The notes under the pieces: generated by a model | What the model saw: the letters and a program-made list of their open reading frames with translations, nothing else | What the model was told of the DNA's origin: nothing | Database searches by the model: none | Program-made: the position numbers and the translations under genes | Assembly: GCA_041562215.1 (NCBI GenBank) | Contig: JBFEYJ010000015.1 | Coordinates: forward strand, 1 to 27,467 | DNA: 27,467 nt | Source: JBFEYJ01 sp041562215 | Lineage (GTDB): Bacteria > Pseudomonadota > Gammaproteobacteria > Thiohalomonadales > Thiohalomonadaceae | Direction: 5' to 3' | In this document: positions 6,644 through 14,753 of the stretch, one piece after another | How the letters are laid out: the number at the start of each line of letters is the position of its first letter | Position numbering within the stretch: the first letter of the stretch is position 1

Positions 6644-9289
6644 TTAAGCCAGACTCTTGCTCACAATCTCGTAAACATCCCGGGAACATGCTCCAGAGTC
6701 CAGGATACGATGCAGTTGTCCTCTCATTATCTCCTGCCGTAAAGCATCGTACCGTCGCCATTGAGTCAGGGGTGTCAGTAGCCGTGCCGCCACTTGGGGA
6801 TTGAGTTTGTCGAGCTGCATGACAAAATCAGTATGGAAACGGTAAGCTTCTCCGTCGCCACGGTGGAATCCGGCGGGATTTCGCATGGCGAAGGCGCCGA
6901 TGAGCGAGCGCACGCGGTTGGGGTTACGGATATTAAAATCCGGATGCTGCGCAAGCGATTGCACTCGTTCGAAAGTATCCGGCTGCGGTGACAGTGCCTG
7001 CAGCGAGAACCACTTATCGAGCACCAACGCATCCCCCTTCCAACGACTGTAAAAATCATCCAACGCCGCCTGAGCGGATTCATGGCCGTTATGCACCAGC
7101 GCAGCAAGCGCGGCCATCGCATCGGTCATATTGGATGCCCCCTCGTACTGCTCACGGCACTGTGCGGCAATCGACTCATCATCGAGTAACATCAGGTAGT
7201 GCAGGCAGCGGTTCTTCAACCGTCGACGGGCCATGGCCTCGGCATCGAGGCGATACTCCCCGCTCTGGTGATTACGCACCATGATCTCCAACAGCGCCTT
7301 GCGATAAGCGGCAGCCAGCTCGTGCTGCAACCCACGATGCGCCACATGCAACACTTCCGGATCACAGCCCTCGATAAATTCAGCGACATAGGATTCCTGC
7401 GGCAGGGTGATCGCCTCGGCAACCAGTGCCGGATCCAGTGCCGTGTCGGCCAGCGTGTCGGCAAAGGCGCCCGCCAAGCCCGTTGGAAGCCCGGGCTTCT
7501 CACCCTGCTGGAGTGCTCCATACCGCTCCAGCAACACTTTGAGAGCCAGCTCCTGACCGGCATTCCAGCGGTTGAAGGGATCACTGTCGTGCCCCATGAG
7601 GAAGGCCAGCTCATTATCGCTATAATCAGTGTCCAGTTTGACCGGAGCGGAGAAATTTCGCAGCAGTGAAGGCACTGCCGTTTCGGGAATATCGCTAAAA
7701 CACCAGGACTGCGCAGCTTGCTCCAATAGCAGCACACGCTCCATTGGCGCTTCACCGCTCTCTCCTTCCAGACGCAAGGGCAACGCTTGCCCGTCACTAT
7801 CGAGCACGGCGGTAGCGATCGGAATGAGCTGCGGCGATTTTTTCTCCTGCCCCGGTGTGGGCGGACAGTGCTGGCTGGTGTGCAGTGTCAGTGTCCTGTT
7901 AGCGGCATCATATTCCCGCCGCACCGTCACCACCGGTGTGCCGGCCTGACTGTACCAGCCCATGAAGGAGGAGAGATCCCTGTCGTTGGCGTCGGCCATT
8001 GCGCCAATGAAGTCATCGCAGGTCACCGCCTGCCCGTCATGGCGCTCGAAGTAGAGGTCACTGCCCTTTCGAAAGCCCTCACCGCCGAGCAGGGTGTGAA
8101 GCATATGGATCAACTCCGCGCCCTTTTCATACACAGTGAGGGTGTAGAAGTTGTTGATTTCAACGTAGGAGTCGGGCCGCACAGGATGGGCCATAGGACC
8201 GGCATCTTCGGCGAACTGGTGGGTCCGCAGCATGGTGACATCGTCGATGCGCTTGACTGCCGCGGAATTCATGTCGGCGGAGAACTGCTGGTCACGGAAG
8301 ACGGTAAACCCCTCTTTCAGACTCAACTGGAACCAGTCGCGGCAGGTAACGCGGTTACCCGACCAGTTGTGGAAATACTCGTGCCCGATGACGCTTTCAA
8401 TGCCGTAAAAATCGGCGTCGGTAGCGGTCTCCGGCCTGGCCAGCACATAGCGGGAGTTGAAAATATTGAGACCTTTGTTCTCCATTGCCCCCATGTTGAA
8501 GTCGTCTACCGCGACAATCATGTAGATGTCGAGATCGTACTCGCGCCCATAAGCTTGTTCGTCCCAAGCCATCGCCTTTTTCAGTGAGGTCATGGCATGG
8601 CCGGTCTTGTCCTCATTGCCGTGCTGAACGTAGATCTGCAGAAGTACATCGCGCCCGCTCGACGTGGTGAAGCGGTCCGTGACGCAGGCCAGATCACCCG
8701 CCACCAGTGCAAAGAGGTAACAAGGCTTTGGGAACGGATCCTGCCAGGTGACAAAGTGACGGCCGCCATCCAGCTCACCGCGCTCGATCGGATTACCGTT
8801 AGAGAGTAGCACCGGACATTTCGTCTTATCGGCGACGATGGTGGTGGTGAAGACGCTCATCACATCAGAGCGATCCGGGTAATAGGTGATCTTGCGAAAC
8901 CCCTCCGCCTCGCACTGGGTACAAAAATTACCGCTGGAGGTATAAAGTCCCTCCAGTGCGGTGTTGGCGGATGGGTTGATGCGGGTGACGATCTCCAGCT
9001 CGAATTCGACCGGTGGCGAATCGAGCATTAACGACTCGGCATCAATACGATAGTCGCAGGTATCCAGCTCGCGGCCATTCAATCGTATCGCCAGCAGCGC
9101 CAGCTCTTGACCGTCGAGGCGCAGCGGCTGCCCCGCAACAGCATCGGGGTTGGCATGCATGCGCATCCTGGCGTGCACCACCGTGGCGACCTCGTCCAGA
9201 TCGAAGCGGAGCGACAGCGAATCAACCAGATAAGCCGGCGGCGTGTAGTCCTTGAGATAAATGGTTTGCGGCGTTGCTTCTGTATTCAT
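6644..9289 (-). CDS. pepN: Aminopeptidase N (M1 family zinc metallopeptidase)
   Basis: An 881-residue cytosolic M1 aminopeptidase that removes N-terminal residues from peptides during protein turnover. The exopeptidase substrate-binding motif GAMENKG lies at about residues 267-273 and the zinc site HEYFHNW at about 303-309, with the third zinc ligand expected in the following LKEGFTVFRDQ stretch. Length and order of motifs match E. coli PepN (870 residues), including the long C-terminal helical region. I chose the ATG at 9289; a TTG four codons upstream (9301) is the only nearby alternative and neither has a strong ribosome-binding site. The gene stands alone between the cyclase and cobS, separated from cobS by 127 bases. 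No anomaly seen. Confidence 0.96.
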   Translation of the reverse strand: MNTEATPQTIYLKDYTPPAYLVDSLSLRFDLDEVATVVHARMRMHANPDAVAGQPLRLDGQELALLAIRLNGRELDTCDYRIDAESLMLDSPPVEFELEIVTRINPSANTALEGLYTSSGNFCTQCEAEGFRKITYYPDRSDVMSVFTTTIVADKTKCPVLLSNGNPIERGELDGGRHFVTWQDPFPKPCYLFALVAGDLACVTDRFTTSSGRDVLLQIYVQHGNEDKTGHAMTSLKKAMAWDEQAYGREYDLDIYMIVAVDDFNMGAMENKGLNIFNSRYVLARPETATDADFYGIESVIGHEYFHNWSGNRVTCRDWFQLSLKEGFTVFRDQQFSADMNSAAVKRIDDVTMLRTHQFAEDAGPMAHPVRPDSYVEINNFYTLTVYEKGAELIHMLHTLLGGEGFRKGSDLYFERHDGQAVTCDDFIGAMADANDRDLSSFMGWYSQAGTPVVTVRREYDAANRTLTLHTSQHCPPTPGQEKKSPQLIPIATAVLDSDGQALPLRLEGESGEAPMERVLLLEQAAQSWCFSDIPETAVPSLLRNFSAPVKLDTDYSDNELAFLMGHDSDPFNRWNAGQELALKVLLERYGALQQGEKPGLPTGLAGAFADTLADTALDPALVAEAITLPQESYVAEFIEGCDPEVLHVAHRGLQHELAAAYRKALLEIMVRNHQSGEYRLDAEAMARRRLKNRCLHYLMLLDDESIAAQCREQYEGASNMTDAMAALAALVHNGHESAQAALDDFYSRWKGDALVLDKWFSLQALSPQPDTFERVQSLAQHPDFNIRNPNRVRSLIGAFAMRNPAGFHRGDGEAYRFHTDFVMQLDKLNPQVAARLLTPLTQWRRYDALRQEIMRGQLHRILDSGACSRDVYEIVSKSLA

Positions 9290-9416
9290 CGTATCGCTCA
9301 ATTGAAATTAACTAGAGGGCGCCATTCAGCACCACCAAAAAGATCGAAAAAACTCATCACACCGGCAGTGGATTCCCCACAGAGACAAGAGACATCAAGC
9401 GCGTCGAGGTGAATAG

Positions 9417-10160
9417 TTACATATAGGGTGCAAGGAGGACGATCACCAGCAGCACGACACATTCAAGCAGTTCCAGCAAGGCGCCGGCGATATCGCCGGT
9501 GAAACCGCCAAGGCGGCTCATCACCACCCGGCGCAGCCAGAGCCACAACAAAACTGAGACGGCCAGCACCACTCCTCCACTCGCGCCTGACACGCTGAAG
9601 AGCAAGGCGATAACTGCCAGCGCCCCGGCGATGACCAGCCTACGCGACGCATGCTTTGAAAGGGCCTCCCCCAAACCGCCGGGACGCACATAGGGTGTGG
9701 TGACAAACAGAAGAGCGACTCCGCTACGGGCCAGGGAGGGAACAAGCAGCAGCACCAGAACCTCTCCGCCGCGCATCAATACGGCCAGTGACGCGAACTT
9801 GAGCAGCAGCATGAGAACCAGTGCCGTGACGCCAATCGGGCCGCTGGCAGGGTCCTTCATGATCGCCAATGTGCTCTCCCGATCCCCCAACCCGCCGACC
9901 CAGGCATCGGCGGTATCCGCCAGTCCATCCAGATGCAGGGCGCCGGTAAGAACTACCCACAAAGTCAGCAGGACGGCGGCGGCAAGGAGCGGATCGTGCT
10001 CCTGCAACGACAGCGCCGTCCCCCACAGGATGGCGCCAAGTAGCAGGCCCACCAGCGGATACCAGACCAGCGAACGGCCAACCTGCGGCGCATCGATTGT
10101 ACCCAGCGCCGGCGTTGGCAGACGGGTGAGGAACTGTAGTGCAAGCCAGAAAGTCCGCAT
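9417..10160 (-). CDS. cobS: Adenosylcobinamide-GDP ribazoletransferase (cobalamin synthase)
   Basis: A 247-residue integral membrane enzyme that joins adenosylcobinamide-GDP with alpha-ribazole (or its phosphate), the last assembly step of the nucleotide loop. It starts with the family signature FWLALQFLTRLPTP. It carries GALHLDGLADTADAWVGG (about residues 73-90), which holds the conserved HxDGxADxxD metal-binding motif typical of CobS. Five to six hydrophobic helices follow. The length equals that of E. coli CobS (247). Its ATG overlaps the cobC stop by one base (TAATG), so it is translationally coupled, and it is the last gene of the cobU-cobT-cobC-cobS run. Confidence 0.95.
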   Translation of the reverse strand: MRTFWLALQFLTRLPTPALGTIDAPQVGRSLVWYPLVGLLLGAILWGTALSLQEHDPLLAAAVLLTLWVVLTGALHLDGLADTADAWVGGLGDRESTLAIMKDPASGPIGVTALVLMLLLKFASLAVLMRGGEVLVLLLVPSLARSGVALLFVTTPYVRPGGLGEALSKHASRRLVIAGALAVIALLFSVSGASGGVVLAVSVLLWLWLRRVVMSRLGGFTGDIAGALLELLECVVLLVIVLLAPYM

Positions 10161-10771
10161 TAGCAGTTCGGCCCGGTGAACACCAGTTGGTGATGGGTCT
10201 CACCAAAGCGACCACTGTCGACGCGAACGCGAACAATGCCGGCGTTGCGCGGGTCGAAGCGATAGAAACTCTCCAGCGGCAGTCCAAGGGCATTCAACAA
10301 CAGAATACGCATCATTCCTGCATGTCCCACCAGCAACAGTTGCTTGCCGGCATGACGTTCGAGCAAGCCCTGCCAGGCAGAGGTCACACGTTGATGAAAG
10401 TCTCTTAGCGACTCGGCCTCCGGCGGTGTATTGTTTATTGGATCGCGCCAGAAGGCGGCGATGCCCTCAGGGTCTTCTGCCAGCAACTCAGTGGCGCTCT
10501 TACCCTCCCAGCGGCCGAATCCCACCTCGCGAAAACCGGGATCCAGTTCCACACCGATGGAAAGGTTGCCGCCAAGTTCACGGGCAAAATCGGCACATCG
10601 CTTCAGGTCTGAGGAGACAATAAACTGCCATTCGTCACGCCCTGCCACAGCAGCACGCATCTGCTGCCAGCCTTTCTCGCTCAAGGGATCATCAATCTGC
10701 CCCCGGTACTTGGAGCCACCCACCGGCTCACCGTGACGGATGATGTCGATAATCGTTGTCTGTTCTTTCAT
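10160..10771 (-). CDS. cobC: Alpha-ribazole phosphatase (histidine phosphatase family)
   Basis: A 203-residue phosphoglycerate-mutase-like phosphatase predicted to dephosphorylate alpha-ribazole 5'-phosphate (or adenosylcobalamin 5'-phosphate). The catalytic RHG is at residues 12-14 (IIRHGEPVGG) and the second active-site histidine lies in LLLVGHAGMMRI. Length matches Salmonella CobC (202). I chose the ATG at 10771 because homology starts there. The frame stays open upstream to 11023, but that stretch only overlaps the end of cobT and has no recognisable sequence. It follows cobT after 64 bases that contain a CACGGAAGA tandem repeat, and overlaps cobS by one base. Another histidine phosphatase could look similar; the cob context settles the role. 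Confidence 0.9.
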   Translation of the reverse strand: MKEQTTIIDIIRHGEPVGGSKYRGQIDDPLSEKGWQQMRAAVAGRDEWQFIVSSDLKRCADFARELGGNLSIGVELDPGFREVGFGRWEGKSATELLAEDPEGIAAFWRDPINNTPPEAESLRDFHQRVTSAWQGLLERHAGKQLLLVGHAGMMRILLLNALGLPLESFYRFDPRNAGIVRVRVDSGRFGETHHQLVFTGPNC

Positions 10772-10789
10772 AGCGATACCATCCTCTGC

Positions 10790-10807
10790 CACGGAAGACA
10801 CGGAATA
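10790..10807. repeat. Tandem 9-mer CACGGAAGA / CACGGAATA
   Basis: Two adjacent, nearly identical 9-mers lie in the cobT-cobC intergenic gap. They resemble purine-rich CACAGA/CACGGA motifs at 9378-9394 and 27262-27290, all three on the plus strand and all just upstream of a minus-strand gene. They look like decayed copies of one intergenic repeat type. Confidence 0.35.
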
Positions 10808-10835
10808 GTAACCAGCACCACCGTGGCTAATCGTT

Positions 10836-11888
10836 TTAACTTCCGTCAGCGACACCCGCCTCGGCGAAGGTGGCCATGTTATTGTGGAGCGCGCAGGCGA
10901 GGCGCAGTAACGGTACGGTAACCGCTGCTCCGCTGCCTTCACCCAGGCGCATCCCGAGATCCAGCAGCGGCTGATCGCCGATGGCGGCAACCACGGCCGC
11001 ATGTCCCGGCTCCGCTGAGGCATGCGACAAAATCAACCAGGGAGCAATGGAGGGATTCAGACGCAGTGCCACCAGTGCCGCAACGCTGCTGATAAAACCG
11101 TCGACCAGCACAGGCAAGCCCTGCTGTGCAGCACTGAGGCAGGCACCGCAAAGAGCGGCGATCTCGAAACCACCGAGGCATCGCAGGACTTCAAGCGGAT
11201 TGCCCTGCGCCCCGTCGTGCAGCACCAGAGCACGCTCGATTACCTGCGCCTTGTGCGAGACACCGTTTGCATCCAGCCCGGTTCCCGGTCCGGCCAGTTC
11301 AGAGGGCGGCTTGCCCAGCAATGCCGCGGCGATTGCCGTCGCAGCGGTGGTGTTGGCAATGCCCATCTCTCCACCGATGAACAGCTGCGCACCATTGGCA
11401 AGTGCACGCTCTACCGCCTCACTGCCGGCGGTCAGGGCTTCAGCCAGTTGGACCTCTCCCATTGCCGGACCGATACAGAAATTGGCGGTACCTGCATCAA
11501 TGCGACGGCTGATGACATGGGGTAACGCTGCAGAAGGGGTGGCCGCCCCCACATCAACCACCTCCAGTGCCGCCCCCAGCTCGCGGGCGAGCACGCTGAT
11601 AGCCGCTCCGCCTTGCGCAAAATTGGCGATCATCGCCACCGTGACCTCCTGGGGAAATGCCGATACCCCTTCCGCCGCCACACCATGATCAGCAGCGAAG
11701 ATACTGATCCTGATCCGTTCAAGCGAAGGGCGCTCTTGCCCCTGCATCGCTGCCAAGCGCTCGGCCAACCGCTCAAGCCTGCCAAGAGAGCCGGGAGGCT
11801 TGGTCAGCTGGGACTGACGCTCTGCCGCTCCAGCGCCGGCCTGTTGATCCAGCGATGCGGCGGGGAGATAGAGCCAGTCAAATGTCAT
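10836..11888 (-). CDS. cobT: Nicotinate-nucleotide:dimethylbenzimidazole phosphoribosyltransferase
   Basis: A 350-residue cytosolic enzyme that transfers phosphoribose from nicotinate mononucleotide to the lower-ligand base (for example dimethylbenzimidazole), giving alpha-ribazole phosphate. Recognisable blocks are TKPPGSLGRLERLA near the N-terminus, FAADHGVAAEGVSAFPQ (about residues 67-83), GEMGIANTTAA and, near the C-terminus, RLGEGSGAA. Its glutamate falls at position 317, the number of the catalytic glutamate in Salmonella CobT. Full length for the family (about 350). It sits 3 bases downstream of cobU on the same strand and upstream of cobC, whose substrate it makes. A lower-ligand base made by the cell itself or taken up would be needed; bluB is not in this window. 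Confidence 0.96.
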   Translation of the reverse strand: MTFDWLYLPAASLDQQAGAGAAERQSQLTKPPGSLGRLERLAERLAAMQGQERPSLERIRISIFAADHGVAAEGVSAFPQEVTVAMIANFAQGGAAISVLARELGAALEVVDVGAATPSAALPHVISRRIDAGTANFCIGPAMGEVQLAEALTAGSEAVERALANGAQLFIGGEMGIANTTAATAIAAALLGKPPSELAGPGTGLDANGVSHKAQVIERALVLHDGAQGNPLEVLRCLGGFEIAALCGACLSAAQQGLPVLVDGFISSVAALVALRLNPSIAPWLILSHASAEPGHAAVVAAIGDQPLLDLGMRLGEGSGAAVTVPLLRLACALHNNMATFAEAGVADGS

Positions 11889-11891
11889 GGA

Positions 11892-12410
11892 TTATTCCTT
11901 CAAAATCATCGGCAGACCGGCGGTAACAAAGGTCACCCGGCCACATATCGCAGCCAGCGCCTGATGCAGTCGGCCACTCTCATCACAAAAACGTCGGGTC
12001 ATCGCCCCTAGCGGCACGATACCGAGCCCCACTTCATTACTCACCAGTATCAAGTGCCCCGGCAACTGTGGTAACAGTTCGAGCAACCCTGCCCGCTCAG
12101 TGGCAAAACGCCTTTCATCTATCGGCTCATCTGCCAGCAAATTGCTCAACCACAGGGTCAGGCAGTCGACGATAAGACAATGTGCCGGGGAAGCCTGCTC
12201 GGCCAGCACCTTCGCCAGTTGCAGTGGCTCCTCCACAAGCAGCCACTCAGCGGGGCGACGTTGCCTGTGGTGGTCGATACGAATGGCCATCTCGTCGTCA
12301 TGGACTTCAGCGGTCGCGATGTAGGTCACAGCCAGTCCGCTATCCATGGCACGCTGTTCAGCCAGGGCGCTCTTTCCGGAACGGGCGCCGCCTAATATCA
12401 ATTCACGCAT
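11892..12410 (-). CDS. cobU: Adenosylcobinamide kinase / adenosylcobinamide-phosphate guanylyltransferase
   Basis: A 172-residue bifunctional enzyme (CobU in Salmonella, CobP in Pseudomonas) that phosphorylates adenosylcobinamide and activates the phosphate as GDP-cobinamide. The P-loop GGARSGKS is at residues 7-14 and the HHRQRRPAEW block at 47-56 contains the histidine that becomes guanylylated in Salmonella CobU. VSNEVGLGIVP near the C-terminus is also a family hallmark. Length is close to the usual 180. It is the first gene of the cobU-cobT-cobC-cobS run. No Shine-Dalgarno sequence is visible before its ATG and no B12 riboswitch is recognisable in the 89 bases upstream. Confidence 0.95.
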   Translation of the reverse strand: MRELILGGARSGKSALAEQRAMDSGLAVTYIATAEVHDDEMAIRIDHHRQRRPAEWLLVEEPLQLAKVLAEQASPAHCLIVDCLTLWLSNLLADEPIDERRFATERAGLLELLPQLPGHLILVSNEVGLGIVPLGAMTRRFCDESGRLHQALAAICGRVTFVTAGLPMILKE

Positions 12411-12499
12411 GAGGCAGATAGGAGAAAGGAATATCCAAGGTCAATGTAAACAGTACAACGTTCAATATTCGTTCATGGCACTTATCATGTGCAACGACT

Positions 12500-13369
12500 T
12501 CAAGTCATCCAGCCGGCCAGGGTGAACAGGGCAAGGATGCTGATAAACACCAACACGGCACGGCGTGCAAGAGAGAGAGTTTCATACACCATGGCGATGT
12601 TTTGCGCATCATTACCCTCTTCGATCTCCCCACTTTGATAGCGCAACGCCCCCAGGCCGCTGGCAATCAATACCTTGCGGCTGCTCTCATGCCACGGTGC
12701 AATAACACTGCGCCAGGCGCTGAAAGCATCAACGAAACTCCCAGCCAGGGCATAAGCCAGCGCACAAATGCGGGCAGGCACCCAGGCCAGCAGATGGTGC
12801 AGGCGCTGGGCTGCCTCGGCGAAATCATCATTACCCTCCCCCTCCTCCTGCACTAGCTGTTGTGTCAGTCGAAACAGCAGTGCACCGGCGGGCCCGAGCA
12901 AAACAAACCAGAACACCACGGCCAACAACCGTTCATTGGCCTCGACCAGAATATTGTCAAGAATGCGATGAGTCAGCTGCGCCGAATGTGTCGGTATATC
13001 ATCGCCAAGCAACTCTCCGGCATGCCAGATGGCCGACTCCTCATCGCCACGCTCACGGGCATCGATAAAGGCCTCTACTTCCGCCTCCAGATCGGTGGGG
13101 CCGAAACTGAACAGCAGTACCATCACGGCAAAGCCCAACCCGAACAAAAACCAGAGGTTACTGAGGTAGTAGTCAACCAGGCCGGTAAGGACCAGCAGTG
13201 GGGCTAACAGCAACACCACCGAGGCGGGTCCATTAAGATACGGCTGTCGTGAAAGACCTCTTTTCACGAACCCCGAGTAGCGATGGAACCAGCCGAACCG
13301 ACGCAACTCCGACATGGAGCCCAGAAAGCGCTCGGCGATAAGACCCAGAATAATGGCAATCAGTAGCAT
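12500..13369 (-). CDS. ampE: AmpE-like inner-membrane protein
   Basis: A 289-residue membrane protein of the AmpE family, known as the partner gene of ampD in the beta-lactamase induction locus; its biochemical role is unclear. It begins LLIAIILGLIAERFLG, the usual AmpE opening. It has hydrophobic segments near residues 1-15, 48-68, 72-90, 144-165, 195-215 and at the C-terminus. Length matches E. coli AmpE (284). FWFVLLGPAGALLFRL and AWVPARICALAYALAGS closely parallel FWFVLLGAPGVVLFRL and GWLPARLTALSYLLMGD of the CbiB protein in the same window, showing that the two families are related. It follows ampD after 31 bases on the same strand. A second cbiB would be the alternative call, but the N-terminal DxxxG.P signature is missing and ampD is adjacent. 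Confidence 0.9.
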   Translation of the reverse strand: MLLIAIILGLIAERFLGSMSELRRFGWFHRYSGFVKRGLSRQPYLNGPASVVLLLAPLLVLTGLVDYYLSNLWFLFGLGFAVMVLLFSFGPTDLEAEVEAFIDARERGDEESAIWHAGELLGDDIPTHSAQLTHRILDNILVEANERLLAVVFWFVLLGPAGALLFRLTQQLVQEEGEGNDDFAEAAQRLHHLLAWVPARICALAYALAGSFVDAFSAWRSVIAPWHESSRKVLIASGLGALRYQSGEIEEGNDAQNIAMVYETLSLARRAVLVFISILALFTLAGWMT

Positions 13370-13400
13370 TGCTTAAGTTTCAATGTTCGCTCGTTGTATT

Positions 13401-13982
13401 TCAAGCAGAGTTTGACTCATTGGTCGACGAAGTGAGCAGGCCAAGCAGGCGTGACCAACTGAAGAAGGGGCCGGGATCGGTCTTGCGCCCCGGGGCGATA
13501 TCGCTATGCCCCACCAGGCGCTGCCTGCTCAGACCGGGATAGGCCCGCTCCAGGGCAACGATCACCTCGGCAAGCCGGGTATACTGTGCCGGCTCGTAGG
13601 ACGCATCGTCGCTGCCTTCCAGCTCGATACCGACGGAAAAATCGTTGCAGCGTTCACGCCCTTCAAACAGCGATACTCCTGCATGCCAGGCACGTCGGTG
13701 AAACGGTACATACTGCACCAACTCCCCATTGCGGCGGATCAGTAAATGGGAAGAGACCTTTAGCTGGTGAATCCCGGCAAAGTAGGGGTGTGCGCCGGGA
13801 TCGAGGGTGTTGGTAAAGAGGGCGTCTATCCAGGGGCCGCCATATTCCCCCGGCGGCAGGCTGATTCCATGGATCACGAAAAGGTCGATGTCAGCCCCTG
13901 CAGGGCGCTCATCCCAATTGGGGGAAGCGACCTGGCGTGCCTGCCTGATAAGACCGGTAACAAGATCAACCTGCAGACTCAT
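13401..13982 (-). CDS. ampD: 1,6-anhydro-N-acetylmuramyl-L-alanine amidase
   Basis: A 193-residue zinc amidase (Amidase_2 fold) that cleaves the peptide from anhydromuropeptides in the cytosol during cell-wall recycling, thereby lowering the inducer of AmpC-type beta-lactamases. Expected catalytic residues are all present: zinc ligands H38 (VIHGISLP), H159 and D169, plus E120 (VGIELEG) and K167 in LVGHSDIAPGRKTDPGP. The offsets match Citrobacter AmpD (H34, E116, H154, K162, D164). There is no signal peptide, which separates it from the periplasmic AmiD type. Its ATG overlaps the stop of the thioredoxin-like gene by 4 bases (ATGA), and ampE follows. No ampR or ampC is in the window. Confidence 0.96.
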   Translation of the reverse strand: MSLQVDLVTGLIRQARQVASPNWDERPAGADIDLFVIHGISLPPGEYGGPWIDALFTNTLDPGAHPYFAGIHQLKVSSHLLIRRNGELVQYVPFHRRAWHAGVSLFEGRERCNDFSVGIELEGSDDASYEPAQYTRLAEVIVALERAYPGLSRQRLVGHSDIAPGRKTDPGPFFSWSRLLGLLTSSTNESNSA

Positions 13983-14320
13983 GGCGCCTCCTGGGGCGCG
14001 CCGGCCAGCACCGCCTCTATCGCGGCGATGATGCTGGGTGACTGCGGCTCTGCATGGATCGCGGCATGGTAATGGCCGTCCTTGAACAGAAACATTGCCG
14101 GCAGGTGAAACACCTCGAACTCGCGCGTCAATGCCATATCCTGCTGCGCATCCACCTCGAACACGTGATGGAGTGCGAACTCACGGGGATGACTTTCCAG
14201 GACCTTTTTGAGCTGCCGACAGGCGCCGCAACCCGGTGCGGTAAAAAAGACCAGGCTTATCCCCTCGGTCTCGGCCAGGGTGTGGTGAAAGTCGAACTGG
14301 GTCAGTCTCGCAAGGGGCAT
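13979..14320 (-). CDS. Thioredoxin-like protein with CGAC active site
   Basis: A 113-residue cytosolic thioredoxin-fold protein. The redox site is APGCGACR (C31 and C34), with alanine where classical thioredoxin has proline (CGPC). The cis-proline equivalent is in FHLPAMFLF (P74) and the fold order beta-CxxC-helix, FEVDAQQD, LPAMFLFKDG fits a complete small thioredoxin. It has no signal peptide or membrane anchor. The gene overlaps ampD by 4 bases and begins 22 bases after the CBS gene, so it may be co-transcribed with both. The changed dipeptide suggests a different redox potential from housekeeping thioredoxin; its substrate cannot be deduced. It may have simply settled between the DUF1538 operon and ampD. 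Confidence 0.85.
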   Translation of the reverse strand: MPLARLTQFDFHHTLAETEGISLVFFTAPGCGACRQLKKVLESHPREFALHHVFEVDAQQDMALTREFEVFHLPAMFLFKDGHYHAAIHAEPQSPSIIAAIEAVLAGAPQEAP

Positions 14321-14342
14321 TCCCTATTCACTCCATTCGCAT

Positions 14343-14753
14343 TCAATCGATGTCGGCTAACAGACCGCGCAACACCATGTCGGTGAAGCTGATAATGCCG
14401 ATGACCTTGCCGTTTTCCACAACCGGTGCGCGGGAGAGGGAAAAACGATCAAACAGGCGCGCACAGTAGCGGATGTCCATCTCAGGGTCGACCGAGATCA
14501 CCGGCTTGGCCATCACCTCATAGACGTTTACCCGCTCTGGGGACTTGTCCACGGCCAGTACTTTACGCGCGATATCGGAGATAAGCACCATCCCGTACTC
14601 GTCATCATCATGGCGTTTATTGACGATCAGACACTTGGTATCCACGTATTTCATTGTCTTCAGCGCATCGCGTACCGTCGCCATGCCGTCGACCATGTCG
14701 AACCGGGGCTTCATCGCATGGCGCACACGGATCACTTTTCTGTCACTGGTCAT
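14343..14753 (-). CDS. CBS-domain pair protein
   Basis: A 136-residue soluble protein consisting of two CBS motifs (about residues 13-70 and 80-134), a Bateman module that usually binds adenine nucleotides or related ligands to control a partner. The second repeat reads VMAKPVISVDPEMDIRYC ... APVVENGKVIGIISFTDMV, a textbook CBS pattern; the first has GMVLISDIARKV. No effector domain is attached. Its ATG overlaps the stop of the PII-like gene by 4 bases (ATGA), so the two are translationally coupled, and both lie in one unit with the two DUF1538 genes. I infer that it is a cytosolic regulator of the DUF1538 membrane pair. The ligand cannot be told from sequence. Confidence 0.88.
   Translation of the reverse strand: MTSDRKVIRVRHAMKPRFDMVDGMATVRDALKTMKYVDTKCLIVNKRHDDDEYGMVLISDIARKVLAVDKSPERVNVYEVMAKPVISVDPEMDIRYCARLFDRFSLSRAPVVENGKVIGIISFTDMVLRGLLADID

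Noticed and set aside
7787..8587. 266-codon open frame on the plus strand inside pepN
   Set aside because: It is antisense to the strongly conserved M1 catalytic region and has no recognisable domain.
10772..11023. Upstream extension of the alpha-ribazole phosphatase frame
   Set aside because: The extra 84 codons only overlap the end of cobT in another frame and have no family similarity; the conserved N-terminus starts at the ATG at 10771.
10981..11688. 235-codon open frame on the plus strand
   Set aside because: It is a shadow of cobT, with low-complexity Ala/Ser/Pro composition caused by G+C-rich codons.
12484..12499. GCAC-ttatcat-GTGC hairpin after ampE as a terminator
   Set aside because: The 4-base stem is too short and no T-run follows on the minus strand.
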